DNA from: Pedobacter hiemivivus
Lineage (GTDB): Bacteria > Bacteroidota > Bacteroidia > Sphingobacteriales > Sphingobacteriaceae
Length of the DNA stretch: 60,466 nucleotides
Assembly (NCBI RefSeq): GCF_004331685.1
Contig: NZ_SJSM01000029.1
Span: forward strand, 1-60,466
Direction: 5' to 3'
Position 1 is the first letter of the stretch. Each line of letters starts with the position of its first letter. The translations under genes and the position numbers were made by a program. Below, one piece after another: positions 1 to 8,843 of this stretch. Under the pieces are notes generated by a model. The model did not search any database and was not told the DNA's origin. It saw nothing but the letters and a program-made list of their open reading frames with translations.

Positions 1-561
1 TTTATACAAAAGACATTTTCTGGTAACCTGATCATCAATAGTAAAAGCTTCAATCCTGTTGCTGTATTCAGAGCTGTAATAGCGGATGGGACAGTCGATC
101 AGGAACAGACAGAAAAATGGGATGATATCGAATTGGTGAGGGATTCTAAATTTTTTAATAGCCCTAAAATAGCACTTAAAGCGATTGAGCAGGAACATGA
201 AAAAGTAAAAAGTGGAGCAGATTTCCCCCAGTACATTCAAGCGATCAAAAAGTTAGGCGTAGAAGAATTTGTGACCTATGTATCTGATAGCCATACCCAG
301 TATTTTAGAAATAATGGCCCTCAACTAAGCTCCAAGGCAAAGTATGAACCTTTAGTCGTCGCTGCTGTAAGTCATAAGAAAAAGTTTGCGAAGTATTTGA
401 AAATGCATCAGGCAGGGCAAACGGATTACCTCAGCTTTTGCAAACATTGTGCAGAAACAGGAATCGATAGATGGATAGTGAATTTATCATTGATGACCTG
501 CACTTATTATGATCAGAAAGATCAGCTCATCCTGACAGAATCGATCCCAGGACCCGAATAA
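1..561 (+). CDS. DUF1398 family protein, 5' end outside window
   Basis: The reading frame is open from base 1 to the TAA at 559-561 (186 codons visible) and contains no in-frame ATG before the DUF1398-like part, so the true start lies left of the window. The last ~130 residues match my memory of DUF1398 (YbcV-like, once called phage envelope protein): an opening helix rich in Lys/Glu, then KSGADFPQYIQAIKKLGVEEF, a TYVSDSHTQYF strand and a KYEPL segment. Function of that family is unknown. The ~45 residues upstream (for example FNPVAVFRAVIADGTVDQE) are not part of DUF1398 as I know it and may be the end of another domain. It converges on the lutA-like gene, with 8 nt between stops. Confidence 0.65.
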   Translation, partial: FIQKTFSGNLIINSKSFNPVAVFRAVIADGTVDQEQTEKWDDIELVRDSKFFNSPKIALKAIEQEHEKVKSGADFPQYIQAIKKLGVEEFVTYVSDSHTQYFRNNGPQLSSKAKYEPLVVAAVSHKKKFAKYLKMHQAGQTDYLSFCKHCAETGIDRWIVNLSLMTCTYYDQKDQLILTESIPGPE

Positions 562-569
562 AATTGATT

Positions 570-1307
570 TTAATATTCTGTACTCTCCAGCCAACCGCTT
601 GTCAAAACATCCGCTAAATGCATGGTTTTTAAAGGAATATTATTTTTATCGATGTAACCTTGTAAGTGCAGCAGACATGATAAATCTGTTGAAATGATAT
701 ATTCTGCCCCTTGTTCCAGCGCATTATTCACTTTTTGCTGGGCCATGGCAGAAGAAATCGCGTCGAATTTAACGGAAAAAGTACCACCAAAGCCACAACA
801 CATGTCCGTATCTTTCATTTCAACCAGCTCCAGTCCATGTACTTTAGCTAGCAGTTGCCTAGGCTCTTCTTTAATCTTGCATTCACGTAATCCGCTGCAA
901 GAATCATGATAAACAGCCTTACCATCCAATTCCGCACCAAAGTAATCCCGCTTCAATACATTCACCAAAAAATCAGACAGCTCAAATATATTACCCTGAA
1001 TATTTCTGCATTTATTATGCAAATTGGTATTGGTAAACAGATCATTAAAACCATTCTTTACCATCCCCACACATGAGGCCGATGGTGCAACAATATAATC
1101 CGTTTCAGAAAAATCATTCAAAAACTTAACACCCGTCTCCTTGGCCTGCTCCCAATACCCTGCATTATAAGCCGGCTGTCCACAACAAGTTTGCGCAGAA
1201 TTATAAAACACCTCACAACCAGACTTTTCTAACAACCTAATCGTATTGAAAGCGGTTTCTGGATACAATTGATCAACAAAACAAGGCACAAATAATTCTA
1301 TCTTCAT
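570..1307 (-). CDS. LutA/YkgE-like (Fe-S) oxidoreductase, cysteine-rich CCG domains
   Basis: A 245-residue protein with two cysteine-rich CCG-type domains: a first with CFVDQLYP near the N-terminus and TCCGQPAYN around residue 40, a second with DSCSGLRECKI and DMCCGFGG around residues 135-175. This is the layout of LutA, the heterodisulfide-reductase-like subunit of the LutABC lactate oxidation complex (lactate to pyruvate, cytoplasmic). No lutB or lutC is seen beside it. I chose the ATG at 1305-1307 because the protein then opens MKIELFVPCF, as the family does, and an AAGAGAA purine run lies just upstream; a longer reading to 1337 would overlap the preceding gene. It follows the UMF1 transporter gene with a 10-nt gap and is probably cotranscribed. 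Confidence 0.85.
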   Translation of the reverse strand: MKIELFVPCFVDQLYPETAFNTIRLLEKSGCEVFYNSAQTCCGQPAYNAGYWEQAKETGVKFLNDFSETDYIVAPSASCVGMVKNGFNDLFTNTNLHNKCRNIQGNIFELSDFLVNVLKRDYFGAELDGKAVYHDSCSGLRECKIKEEPRQLLAKVHGLELVEMKDTDMCCGFGGTFSVKFDAISSAMAQQKVNNALEQGAEYIISTDLSCLLHLQGYIDKNNIPLKTMHLADVLTSGWLESTEY

Positions 1308-1317
1308 GTAGTTCTCT

Positions 1318-2631
1318 TTAAGAATGACGATCGGCACTAGCCAATTTCACTTCTACTCTTCTAAGCAGCACCAAAAATACCAAACCTATTATAAAAAACG
1401 ATGCCAAAACGAGAATAGAATTACGCATACTCCCCGTTGCTTCCTCAATAAAAGCAAAACTGAAAAGACCAATCACAATAGCCAGCTTCTCCGTTACGTC
1501 GTAAAAGCTAAAATAAGATGCGGTATCAGGTGTGTTAACAGGCAAATATTTTGAATAAGTAGATCTGGATAAAGATTGAATCCCCCCCATAATCAGGCCA
1601 ACAATTGCCGCCAAACCATAAAACTGATATTCATTGGTTATAAAATAAGCACATAAACAAGTAGCGATCCATATGATCACGACAAAGATCAGCACCTTAA
1701 CATTCCCTATTTTTTTAGCAAAATGCGACATCAACATCGCTCCCGCGATCGCCACCAACTGAATAATTAAAATCACAGCAATCAGCTTTGCCGTCCCCAG
1801 ATGTAACGTTTTCTCTCCAAAACCCGCAGCAGCAAGCATAATCGTCTGTACCCCCATCGAGTAAAAAAAGAAGGCCAACAAAAGCGTCTTCAAAAACTCC
1901 ATATGCTTTAATTGTTTCCAAACTTTAGCCAGCTCCTGAAAACCACTATGAATTACCCGCTTGTTAATAGCTTCATGGTTGGGGCTACTAGCCGGCAACC
2001 ATCTAAAAGAAATCTGAGCAAAGCCGATCCACCATAAGCCAACGAGTAAAAATGACAATCGCGGTGGAAAGGAAAGATCTACAATCCCAAAAAGCTCAGG
2101 TTTCAATACAAAAACAAAGCAAACAAGCTGTAACAATACACTTCCTATATAACCATAGGCATACCCCTTAGCGCTTACCCTATCCTGCTGATCAGGCGTG
2201 GCTATTTCCGGCAAATAAGAGTTATTAAACATCACTCCACCCACATAGCCCATTGCGGCTATAGCAAAACAGATGATCCCAAATTCCAGACTATCCAATT
2301 TGAAAAAATACAAACCAATACAAGCAAAACCACCCATATAGGTAAATAACTTCATAAAAAGCTTCTTATTCCCCCTATAATCGGCCATTGAAGACAATAC
2401 AGGCAATAAAATAACCATAACTAAATAGGCTACAGAAAGCGCATAATTAGACAAAGCCGTATTGGTAAACGTCCTACCGAAAAAACTAACCTGATCACCA
2501 TGTTCCTTGGTCGTAGTTATAATGGTATAATAGGCAGGAAATATAGTTGAAGTGATAACGAGATTGTATGCAGAGTTGGCCCAATCGAAAAATGCCCAGG
2601 ATCGGATAACCTTTTTATTATTTTTTTCCAT
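1318..2631 (-). CDS. UMF1-family MFS transporter (Atg22-like)
   Basis: A 437-residue integral membrane protein with roughly a dozen hydrophobic segments. The N-terminal signature SWAFFDWANSAYNLVITSTI is characteristic of the UMF1/Atg22-like branch of the major facilitator superfamily, which in yeast exports amino acids from the vacuole; bacterial substrates are mostly unknown. The MFS loop motif region MADYRGNKKLFM is visible after the second or third helix. The start ATG at 2629-2631 directly opens the family's conserved N-terminus. It lies 10 nt upstream of the LutA-like gene and 45 nt downstream of the GIN-domain lipoprotein gene, on the same strand. Confidence 0.88.
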   Translation of the reverse strand: MEKNNKKVIRSWAFFDWANSAYNLVITSTIFPAYYTIITTTKEHGDQVSFFGRTFTNTALSNYALSVAYLVMVILLPVLSSMADYRGNKKLFMKLFTYMGGFACIGLYFFKLDSLEFGIICFAIAAMGYVGGVMFNNSYLPEIATPDQQDRVSAKGYAYGYIGSVLLQLVCFVFVLKPELFGIVDLSFPPRLSFLLVGLWWIGFAQISFRWLPASSPNHEAINKRVIHSGFQELAKVWKQLKHMEFLKTLLLAFFFYSMGVQTIMLAAAGFGEKTLHLGTAKLIAVILIIQLVAIAGAMLMSHFAKKIGNVKVLIFVVIIWIATCLCAYFITNEYQFYGLAAIVGLIMGGIQSLSRSTYSKYLPVNTPDTASYFSFYDVTEKLAIVIGLFSFAFIEEATGSMRNSILVLASFFIIGLVFLVLLRRVEVKLASADRHS

Positions 2632-2676
2632 GTGTTAAATAAGGCCACTAAAGTAGCTAAAAAACCACAATCGGCA

Positions 2677-3387
2677 CTAATTTACTTTCTCAAGCTTGGT
2701 CGCTCCTGATTTTTTTTCATCTACCTTCTTAGGATTCCCCTTATAATAGATCTCACTCGATCCTGAAGTTTTAACCTTCAACTCATTCAAGACATTAATA
2801 TTGGCTTTTCCGGTTCCCTCAGTTTCGATATTGTATACCCCTACAACAAAATCAAAGGCATCGACCTTTGCTGTTCCATTAATTTTTAAATCATGTACTC
2901 CTGCTTGTCCGGTCAACGCTATTTTACCAACGCCATCCACTTTAGTAGTTACCTTGGCAGCACTCAAATCCAAACTCACATCAGATGCTCCAGAAAAAGT
3001 AAGCCCTACATCACCGGCGTAAATACGTCCATCCCCCACAACTTTAACCGCACCAGCCAAATCTAAACCTTTCAATTCACCTATCCCCGCATGAACCACA
3101 ATAGAATCAGTACCACAATACTTATCATAATCTAGTTTTATCTTTAATTCAGATCCAGATACATCCGCTTTAACATAAGTAATGATGTTGGAGTCGGCAT
3201 CAACCTGAATCCTATAACTACTATCCTGTGTCAAAACCAGCTTAATCGCCCCATCAACTTTTATTTTATCAAAATTCTTTACGGATACCGCTCTGCTGAC
3301 ATGATTACCAGAGTCTTCGATACACTTGTTTTCGCATCCTGCAAATAAAACAGGGATAAATAGGGCAATTAGGGATATGTTTTTCAT
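2677..3387 (-). CDS. GIN-domain (DUF2807) putative lipoprotein
   Basis: A 236-residue predicted lipoprotein: hydrophobic signal MKNISLIALFIPVLFAGC with a lipobox cysteine, then a DUF2807 (head GIN domain) region made of repeated short beta-strands, with the family's typical opening VKNFDKIKVDGAIKLVLTQD and alternating motifs such as LDLAGAVKVVGDGRI and GLTFSGASDVSLDLSA. The family is common in Bacteroidota and labelled putative auto-transporter adhesin, without firm function. The ATG at 3385-3387 gives the signal peptide directly and leaves 4 nt after the recQ stop; the longer reading would overlap recQ by over 50 nt. Probably translated from the same mRNA as recQ. Confidence 0.85.
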   Translation of the reverse strand: MKNISLIALFIPVLFAGCENKCIEDSGNHVSRAVSVKNFDKIKVDGAIKLVLTQDSSYRIQVDADSNIITYVKADVSGSELKIKLDYDKYCGTDSIVVHAGIGELKGLDLAGAVKVVGDGRIYAGDVGLTFSGASDVSLDLSAAKVTTKVDGVGKIALTGQAGVHDLKINGTAKVDAFDFVVGVYNIETEGTGKANINVLNELKVKTSGSSEIYYKGNPKKVDEKKSGATKLEKVN

Positions 3388-3391
3388 AAGA

Positions 3392-5284
3392 TTAAAGGTA
3401 ATAATTTTTACCATCTGTTTTAATTTTTCCAGCGTCCAGCAATGCACGTATCCGTTCTAAGCGTTCGTTTTCTGTCCCAGTGGCCATTGCAGTAACCAAA
3501 GTATCGATGGTATGCATTTCCACTTGCAAAAGCGTGGCAATCTCAAAATCTATTTTATCTTCCAGTTGATCCGCATCATCCAGCTTTTTCTCTGCCAGAC
3601 AAACATCACATATGCCGCATTTATCGGACTCTGGCTCATCAAAATAAGTCAACAGTTGGATACTTCTGCACTCCTTTTTAGTGGCATAAGCCAACACAGC
3701 ATTGACCTGAGCAGTTTGCAATTGCTTTCGCTGTTCAATATATTTCACATCAATATCCATGTGATTAAAATCCAACCTCGGAAGTAAATATTGCAATTGT
3801 GGCTGATCTGATTGCGGCAAATAAGACAACAATCCTTGCTCCTGCAAGGTATTCAAATGGCGGACAACATCCTTAAACGAAGACCTGATTTTACCTGCAA
3901 TATCACCCTCACTAATCTTTACATACTGCTCAAAAGCACCTCCATAAGATCTTAATATAGCTTTTATAAGCGGATCATAACCAGCATTCTCTATCTGAAA
4001 CCGATAAATATCTTCATTACCTACAATAAACAATAACCTCGAAGGCAGAAATATATTCTCTGATAAAGTCAGATACCCATCATGCTCTAAAAATTTTAGT
4101 GCAGCCATGGTTTTAATGATTCCAATATTAAACCTTTTACAAAAATCAGCCAAATCAAAACCAAAGGTCAAGCCTTCACCAGCACCGTAAGCCAACTGAT
4201 AGTAGTTACCCAAGTAATGGTAAACTTTTTTAATCTCATCAACAGAAGGAAAACTGTCAGCATACTTAGTCTTCAAAGCATACTCGTCCGACTTATTGGC
4301 CAGCAAAACGGTATATGCCTTTCGCTCGTCCCTACCTGCCCTTCCTGCTTCCTGATAATAAGCCTCTAAACTATCTGGCAGATCCAAATGCACCACAAAA
4401 CGTACATCAGGTTTATCTATCCCCATACCAAAAGCATTGGTAGCCACCATTACCCTTATTCGATTGCGTTTCCAATCCTCCTGCTTCCTAAAGCGCTCTT
4501 CTTTTTCTACACCTGCATGGTAAAAGTCTGCTGCAATTCCATTCCTGCTCAAAAAAGCAGCAACCTCTGCCGTTTCCCGCCTATTACGTACATATACCAG
4601 CCCACTTCCTTTCACATTAGTGACAATCCCGAATAGCTTTTTATACTTATCTTCATCATCCAACACTACATAACTAAGGTTTTTACGGGCAAAGCTTTGA
4701 ACAAATACTTTAGGATTTTTAAATTGTAGTTTTTCTACAATATCATTCCTCACAAAGCGGGTGGCAGTTGCTGTAAGTGCCAGTACAGGTACATCAGGAA
4801 GTATCGCTCTAATCTCACTCACCTTCAAATAAGGTGGTCTAAAATCATAGCCCCATTGCGAAATACAATGTGCCTCATCAACGGCAATCAAGTTGACATT
4901 CATGTAGGAGATACGTATACGCACCAATTCGGATAGTAAACGTTCTGGTGATAAATACAAAAATTTGATCTTTCCGTAAATGCAGTTGTCGAGCAATATA
5001 TCAATCTCCCGTTTCCCCATTCCGGCGTAAATAGCCACGGCTTCAATACCCTTTGCTTTCAAGGCCTCCACCTGATCTTTCATTAAAGCTACCAAAGGAG
5101 AAATCACAATGCATATCCCCTCTTTAACCATTGCCGGTACCTGGAAGCAAATAGATTTACCTCCACCCGTAGGTAATAGCGCTAACGTATCATTTCCCTG
5201 TAAAACTGATCTGATGATCTCATCCTGTAGTGGTCTGAAACTATCAAATCCCCAATATCGCTTTAATATCTCTGCTTCGTTCAT
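3392..5284 (-). CDS. recQ: RecQ-family ATP-dependent DNA helicase
   Basis: A 630-residue 3'-5' superfamily 2 DNA helicase acting in recombination and replication-fork repair. Visible motifs in order: motif I TGGGKS near residue 40, DEAH box followed by CISQWGYDFRPPY around 137, motif III LALTATAT, motif V GMGIDKPDVRFVVH, motif VI QEAGRAGRDERKA, and the RecQ zinc-binding cysteines ending in DKCGICDVC near residue 560. The C-terminus is short, with no obvious HRDC domain, as in the shorter of the RecQ paralogues often found in Bacteroidota. First gene of a minus-strand run (recQ, GIN lipoprotein, UMF1, LutA-like). Confidence 0.93.
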   Translation of the reverse strand: MNEAEILKRYWGFDSFRPLQDEIIRSVLQGNDTLALLPTGGGKSICFQVPAMVKEGICIVISPLVALMKDQVEALKAKGIEAVAIYAGMGKREIDILLDNCIYGKIKFLYLSPERLLSELVRIRISYMNVNLIAVDEAHCISQWGYDFRPPYLKVSEIRAILPDVPVLALTATATRFVRNDIVEKLQFKNPKVFVQSFARKNLSYVVLDDEDKYKKLFGIVTNVKGSGLVYVRNRRETAEVAAFLSRNGIAADFYHAGVEKEERFRKQEDWKRNRIRVMVATNAFGMGIDKPDVRFVVHLDLPDSLEAYYQEAGRAGRDERKAYTVLLANKSDEYALKTKYADSFPSVDEIKKVYHYLGNYYQLAYGAGEGLTFGFDLADFCKRFNIGIIKTMAALKFLEHDGYLTLSENIFLPSRLLFIVGNEDIYRFQIENAGYDPLIKAILRSYGGAFEQYVKISEGDIAGKIRSSFKDVVRHLNTLQEQGLLSYLPQSDQPQLQYLLPRLDFNHMDIDVKYIEQRKQLQTAQVNAVLAYATKKECRSIQLLTYFDEPESDKCGICDVCLAEKKLDDADQLEDKIDFEIATLLQVEMHTIDTLVTAMATGTENERLERIRALLDAGKIKTDGKNYYL

Positions 5285-5354
5285 ATGACCAAAGAGTCTT
5301 TATACTATCCTGCCGTCATTACGAATTACCAATGACAGATTGTTTTTAATCGGT

Positions 5355-5436
5355 CGTCATCCCGGTGAAGACCGGGATCTCGCAAGAGAAAAGCCGCTTT
5401 GCAGGTGCGAGATCCTGAAATGAATTCAGGATGACG
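5355..5436. repeat. dispersed palindromic repeat, copy 1
   Basis: An 82-bp element closely resembling the one at 35876-35958. Outer ends are CGTCAT and ATGACG. The left half contains its own hairpin (ATCCCGGT/ACCGGGAT) and the right half another (ATCCTGAA/TTCAGGAT). CTCGCA on the left faces TGCGAG on the right. The centre shares CTTTGCAGGTG with copy 2. It looks like a REP- or MITE-like non-coding repeat; no open frame. Confidence 0.85.
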
Positions 5437-5462
5437 ACGAGCAAACAGCATGACGACGAGCA
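5431..5462. repeat. 13-bp direct repeat at the edge of the palindromic element
   Basis: ATGACGACGAGCA occurs at 5431-5443 and again at 5450-5462, separated by 6 nt. The first copy overlaps the right end of the palindromic repeat, so this may be a partial duplication of the element's end or a target-site trace. Confidence 0.7.
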
Positions 5463-5581
5463 TATAGCATCTCTGTCAAAATTGCAATCAAAATGTAGCT
5501 TTTATATAAACTCTAATCCTCAAAACTATAAAAATGAACTGATATTACTAAATTGCGGGCTTAAATTACAATCCGACTAGT

Positions 5582-8500
5582 ATGAAACTATCGTTTTTAC
5601 TGTTATCTCTGGTATTAATATTTCAATCGTCATTCGCTCAAGAGAAAAAATGGGAAGTAGACAAATATAAAGGTCCGACAAAAACCTTCACTTTAAACAC
5701 GGATGAAGGCACCTGGATGAACCTGGATGTGAGTCCGGATGGTAAAGACATTGTGTTCGACATACTAGGTGACCTCTACATCATGCCCATTACCGGCGGT
5801 TCGGCAGTATTATTAAGCGGCGGACCAGCCTGGGACATACAGCCTCGTTTTAGTCCCAATGGCCGATACATTTCCTATACCAGTGATCAAAACGGAGGCG
5901 ATAACATCTGGATCATGAACCGCGATGGCTCTGGCAAAAGGCAAATTACTAAAGAAACCTTCCGATTGCTAAATAACGCAACCTGGATGCCCAACAGTGA
6001 ATACCTCATTGCAAGAAAACATTTTACGGCTTCTCGCTCTTTAGGTGCCGGAGAAATGTGGATGTACAGCATATATGGTGGCGAAGGCGTACAGCTCACC
6101 AAAAGAAAAAACGATCAGCAGGACGCCGGAGAACCTAATGTTTCACCGAATGGCAGATATCTTTATTACAGCGAAGATATGTCGCCCGGCCCTAACTTCG
6201 AGTACAGCAAAGATCCCAATGGGATGATTTATGCCATCAGACAGCTTGATTTAACAACAGGCAAAATAACCAACCTTATTGCGCAACCGGGTGGTGCGGC
6301 AAGACCACAGATATCACCCGATGGCAAAATGATGGCCTATGTAAAACGAATCAGACTAAAATCGGTACTTGTTGTACAAAATCTGCAAACAGCAGAAGAA
6401 TGGCCGATATATGAAGACCTCTCCCATGATCAACAGGAAACCTGGGCTATTTTTGGCGTTTACCCCAACTATGCCTGGACACCAGACGGCAAAAGCATCG
6501 TGTTTTATGCCAGAGGGAAGATCAAAAAAATAGACTTAAACTCGCTATTCACCAACAACATCCCATTTCATGTAACCACTTCGCAAACCATACAAGAGGC
6601 ATTACACTTTCCGCAGCAGGTCTTTACTAACGATTTTACGGTAAAAATGATCCGGCAGCTTACGACTTCTGCCGATGGAAAATTTGTGGTCTTTAACGCC
6701 GCCGGCTTCCTCTATAAAAAAGATCTCCCAAATGGCACACCTGAACGATTAACCAAGGGCCTTGATTTTGAATTTGAACCCGAAATTAGTGCCGATGGCA
6801 AATCAGTTATTTATGCCACCTGGAGCGACGAATTTAAAGGAGCCATAAAAAAAACAGACCTAAAATCAGGCAAAACGGTTACGCTAACCGAAGAAAAAGG
6901 CTTTTATTACTCGCCTTCCTTCTCCAACAAAGGGGATAAAATCGTATTTAGAAAAGGTGTAGGCAATGACGTATTAGGCTATGCTTATGGCCGTGGAACA
7001 GGAATTTTTACCATGTCAGCCAATGGTGGCCCTAAAACCTTGATTTCTGAAAGTGGCATCAGACCAATATTTAATACCGACGACACCAGAATTTATTTCC
7101 AATCCAATGAAGCTGGCAAAAAGGCTTTTAAAAGTGTAGATCTAAATGGAGGTAATGAACGTACCCACTACACTTCAACTTATGCTACCCAATTTGCACC
7201 TAGTCCTGATGGCAAATGGATGGCTTTTACCGAGTTATTTAACATCTATGTAACCCCAATGGTTACTGCCGGCACAGCACTCGAACTTTCCTCGACCAAC
7301 AAAGCCATTCCACTTACCCGGATCACTAAAGATGCTGGGACGTACTTGCACTGGAGTCACGACAGTAACAAAATCTTCTGGACACTAGGTGAACAGTACT
7401 TTAGTCGCGAGATCAAAACAGCCTTCAATTTTACAGAAGGATCTGCACAAAGTATCCCTAAACCAGACAGCATTGGCCTTGCCATTGGTTTAAAACTTAA
7501 AAGCGATGCTCCCGTTGGATTAATCGCCTTAACCGGTGCCAGAATCATTACCATGAATGGCGATGAGGTGATTGAAAACGGCAGTATCCTTATAGAGAAC
7601 AATAAAATTGTATCTATTGGCAAAAACCTACCTATTCCAGAAAACACCCGGGTGATTAATGTAACCGGAAAAACCATTATGCCCGGTATGATTGACGTAC
7701 ATGCGCATTTACGCACCAGTCCGGATGGCATAAGTCCACAGCAAGACTGGTCGTACCTAGCCAATCTCGCCTTTGGTGTAACCACCTCTCACGATCCATC
7801 CAGCAATACGGAAATGGTATTCAGTCAATCGGAAATGATAAAAGCAGGAAGACTCGTTGGCCCTCGCCTATACTCTACAGGTTCCATTTTATACGGTGCA
7901 GATGGCGACTTCAAAGTAGTCATCAATAACCTTGAAGATGCCTTATCAAACCTCAGAAGGCTAAAAGCTGTAGGCGCATTTTCGGTAAAATCTTACAATC
8001 AACCTCGCCGTGATCAGCGTCAGCAGATCCTCGAAGCAGCCAGACAATTAAAGATGATGGTTGTTCCCGAAGGTGGATCTACATTTTTCACCAATATGAA
8101 CATGGTAGCTGATGGACATACAGGCATTGAACACAGCATCCCGGTAGCCCCGGTTTACAAAGATATTACCAGCTTCTGGAACAAAACCGCAGTAGCCTAT
8201 ACCCCAACGCTAATTGTAAGTTACGGTAGCCAATGGGGCGAAAACTACTGGTACGACAGAACCAATGTTTGGGAAAATGAACGTTTAATGGCCTTTACCC
8301 CTCGTTCTATCATAGATCCTCGTGCCCGAAGAAGAATGACCTCCGAGTATGGTGATTATGGCCACATCGAAGTAGCTAAAGCGACAAAGCAAATTGCAGA
8401 CGGTGGCACAAAAGTAAACTTGGGTGCACATGGACAGATCCAAGGTTTAGGCGCGCATTGGGAATTATGGATGTTGGCACAAGGCGGAATGACTCCATTG

Positions 8501-8815
8501 CAAGCCATTCGTTGCGCTACAGTAAATGGAGCTGCTTATTTGGGGATGAGTAAAGAAATTGGGTCTTTGGAAGTCGGCAAACTGGCTGATCTTATCGTGA
8601 TGGACGCCAACCCGCTTGACGACATCAGAAACTCCGAAAAAATCAAGTATGTGATGATTAACGGAAGGATTTACGATAGCTTATCGATGAATGAAATAGG
8701 TAGCCGTGAAAAAGTGCGTGGAAAATTATGGTTTGAAACTGGAAAAGGCATGGTATATACCTTCCCTACTGGTATTTCTGAAACCTGGACATATACAACT
8801 CCGAATTGCGAGTAA
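5582..8815 (+). CDS. secreted TolB-like/amidohydrolase family protein
   Basis: A 1077-residue exported protein (signal peptide MKLSFLLLSLVLIFQSSFAQ). Residues ~45-640 carry repeated PD40/TolB-type blades (for example SPDGKDIVFDILGDLYIM, SPNGRYISYTSDQNGGDNIW, SADGKSVIYATW). From about residue 690 there is a metal-dependent amidohydrolase domain with the MPGMIDVHAHL metal-binding motif and the usual closing segment GSLEVGKLADLIVMDANP. This fusion is known in Bacteroidota and annotated only as amidohydrolase, imidazolonepropionase-like; the substrate is unknown, peptide-like or cyclic amide hydrolysis being the usual guess. Monocistronic; converges on the carbohydrate locus. Confidence 0.88.
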   Translation: MKLSFLLLSLVLIFQSSFAQEKKWEVDKYKGPTKTFTLNTDEGTWMNLDVSPDGKDIVFDILGDLYIMPITGGSAVLLSGGPAWDIQPRFSPNGRYISYTSDQNGGDNIWIMNRDGSGKRQITKETFRLLNNATWMPNSEYLIARKHFTASRSLGAGEMWMYSIYGGEGVQLTKRKNDQQDAGEPNVSPNGRYLYYSEDMSPGPNFEYSKDPNGMIYAIRQLDLTTGKITNLIAQPGGAARPQISPDGKMMAYVKRIRLKSVLVVQNLQTAEEWPIYEDLSHDQQETWAIFGVYPNYAWTPDGKSIVFYARGKIKKIDLNSLFTNNIPFHVTTSQTIQEALHFPQQVFTNDFTVKMIRQLTTSADGKFVVFNAAGFLYKKDLPNGTPERLTKGLDFEFEPEISADGKSVIYATWSDEFKGAIKKTDLKSGKTVTLTEEKGFYYSPSFSNKGDKIVFRKGVGNDVLGYAYGRGTGIFTMSANGGPKTLISESGIRPIFNTDDTRIYFQSNEAGKKAFKSVDLNGGNERTHYTSTYATQFAPSPDGKWMAFTELFNIYVTPMVTAGTALELSSTNKAIPLTRITKDAGTYLHWSHDSNKIFWTLGEQYFSREIKTAFNFTEGSAQSIPKPDSIGLAIGLKLKSDAPVGLIALTGARIITMNGDEVIENGSILIENNKIVSIGKNLPIPENTRVINVTGKTIMPGMIDVHAHLRTSPDGISPQQDWSYLANLAFGVTTSHDPSSNTEMVFSQSEMIKAGRLVGPRLYSTGSILYGADGDFKVVINNLEDALSNLRRLKAVGAFSVKSYNQPRRDQRQQILEAARQLKMMVVPEGGSTFFTNMNMVADGHTGIEHSIPVAPVYKDITSFWNKTAVAYTPTLIVSYGSQWGENYWYDRTNVWENERLMAFTPRSIIDPRARRRMTSEYGDYGHIEVAKATKQIADGGTKVNLGAHGQIQGLGAHWELWMLAQGGMTPLQAIRCATVNGAAYLGMSKEIGSLEVGKLADLIVMDANPLDDIRNSEKIKYVMINGRIYDSLSMNEIGSREKVRGKLWFETGKGMVYTFPTGISETWTYTTPNCE

Positions 8816-8831
8816 TACCATATGTCCAGGT
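8783..8831. terminator. 12-bp inverted repeat across the 3' end of the amidohydrolase gene
   Basis: ACCTGGACATAT (8783-8794) is exactly complementary to ATATGTCCAGGT (8820-8831), with a 25-nt loop that contains the stop codon. A T-rich stretch (CTTATTTTTG) follows a few bases downstream. It may act as a 3' end stem for either converging gene; the large loop and weak T-run make terminator function uncertain. Confidence 0.45.
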
Positions 8832-8843
8832 CATCAGGCCATC

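Larger units (their letters stand above)
5285..5581. other. intergenic region with repeat element
   Basis: Divergent 297-bp spacer between recQ and the amidohydrolase gene. It holds the palindromic repeat at 5355-5436 and a short tandem duplication of its edge. No TAnnTTTG promoter was found on either strand. Confidence 0.6.

Noticed and set aside
5431..5462. Direct repeats as a short CRISPR array
   Set aside because: Only two copies with a 6-nt spacer, and they overlap the palindromic repeat's end.
7357..7785. 142-codon minus-strand frame inside the amidohydrolase gene
   Set aside because: Antisense to a conserved catalytic region; composition is not protein-like.
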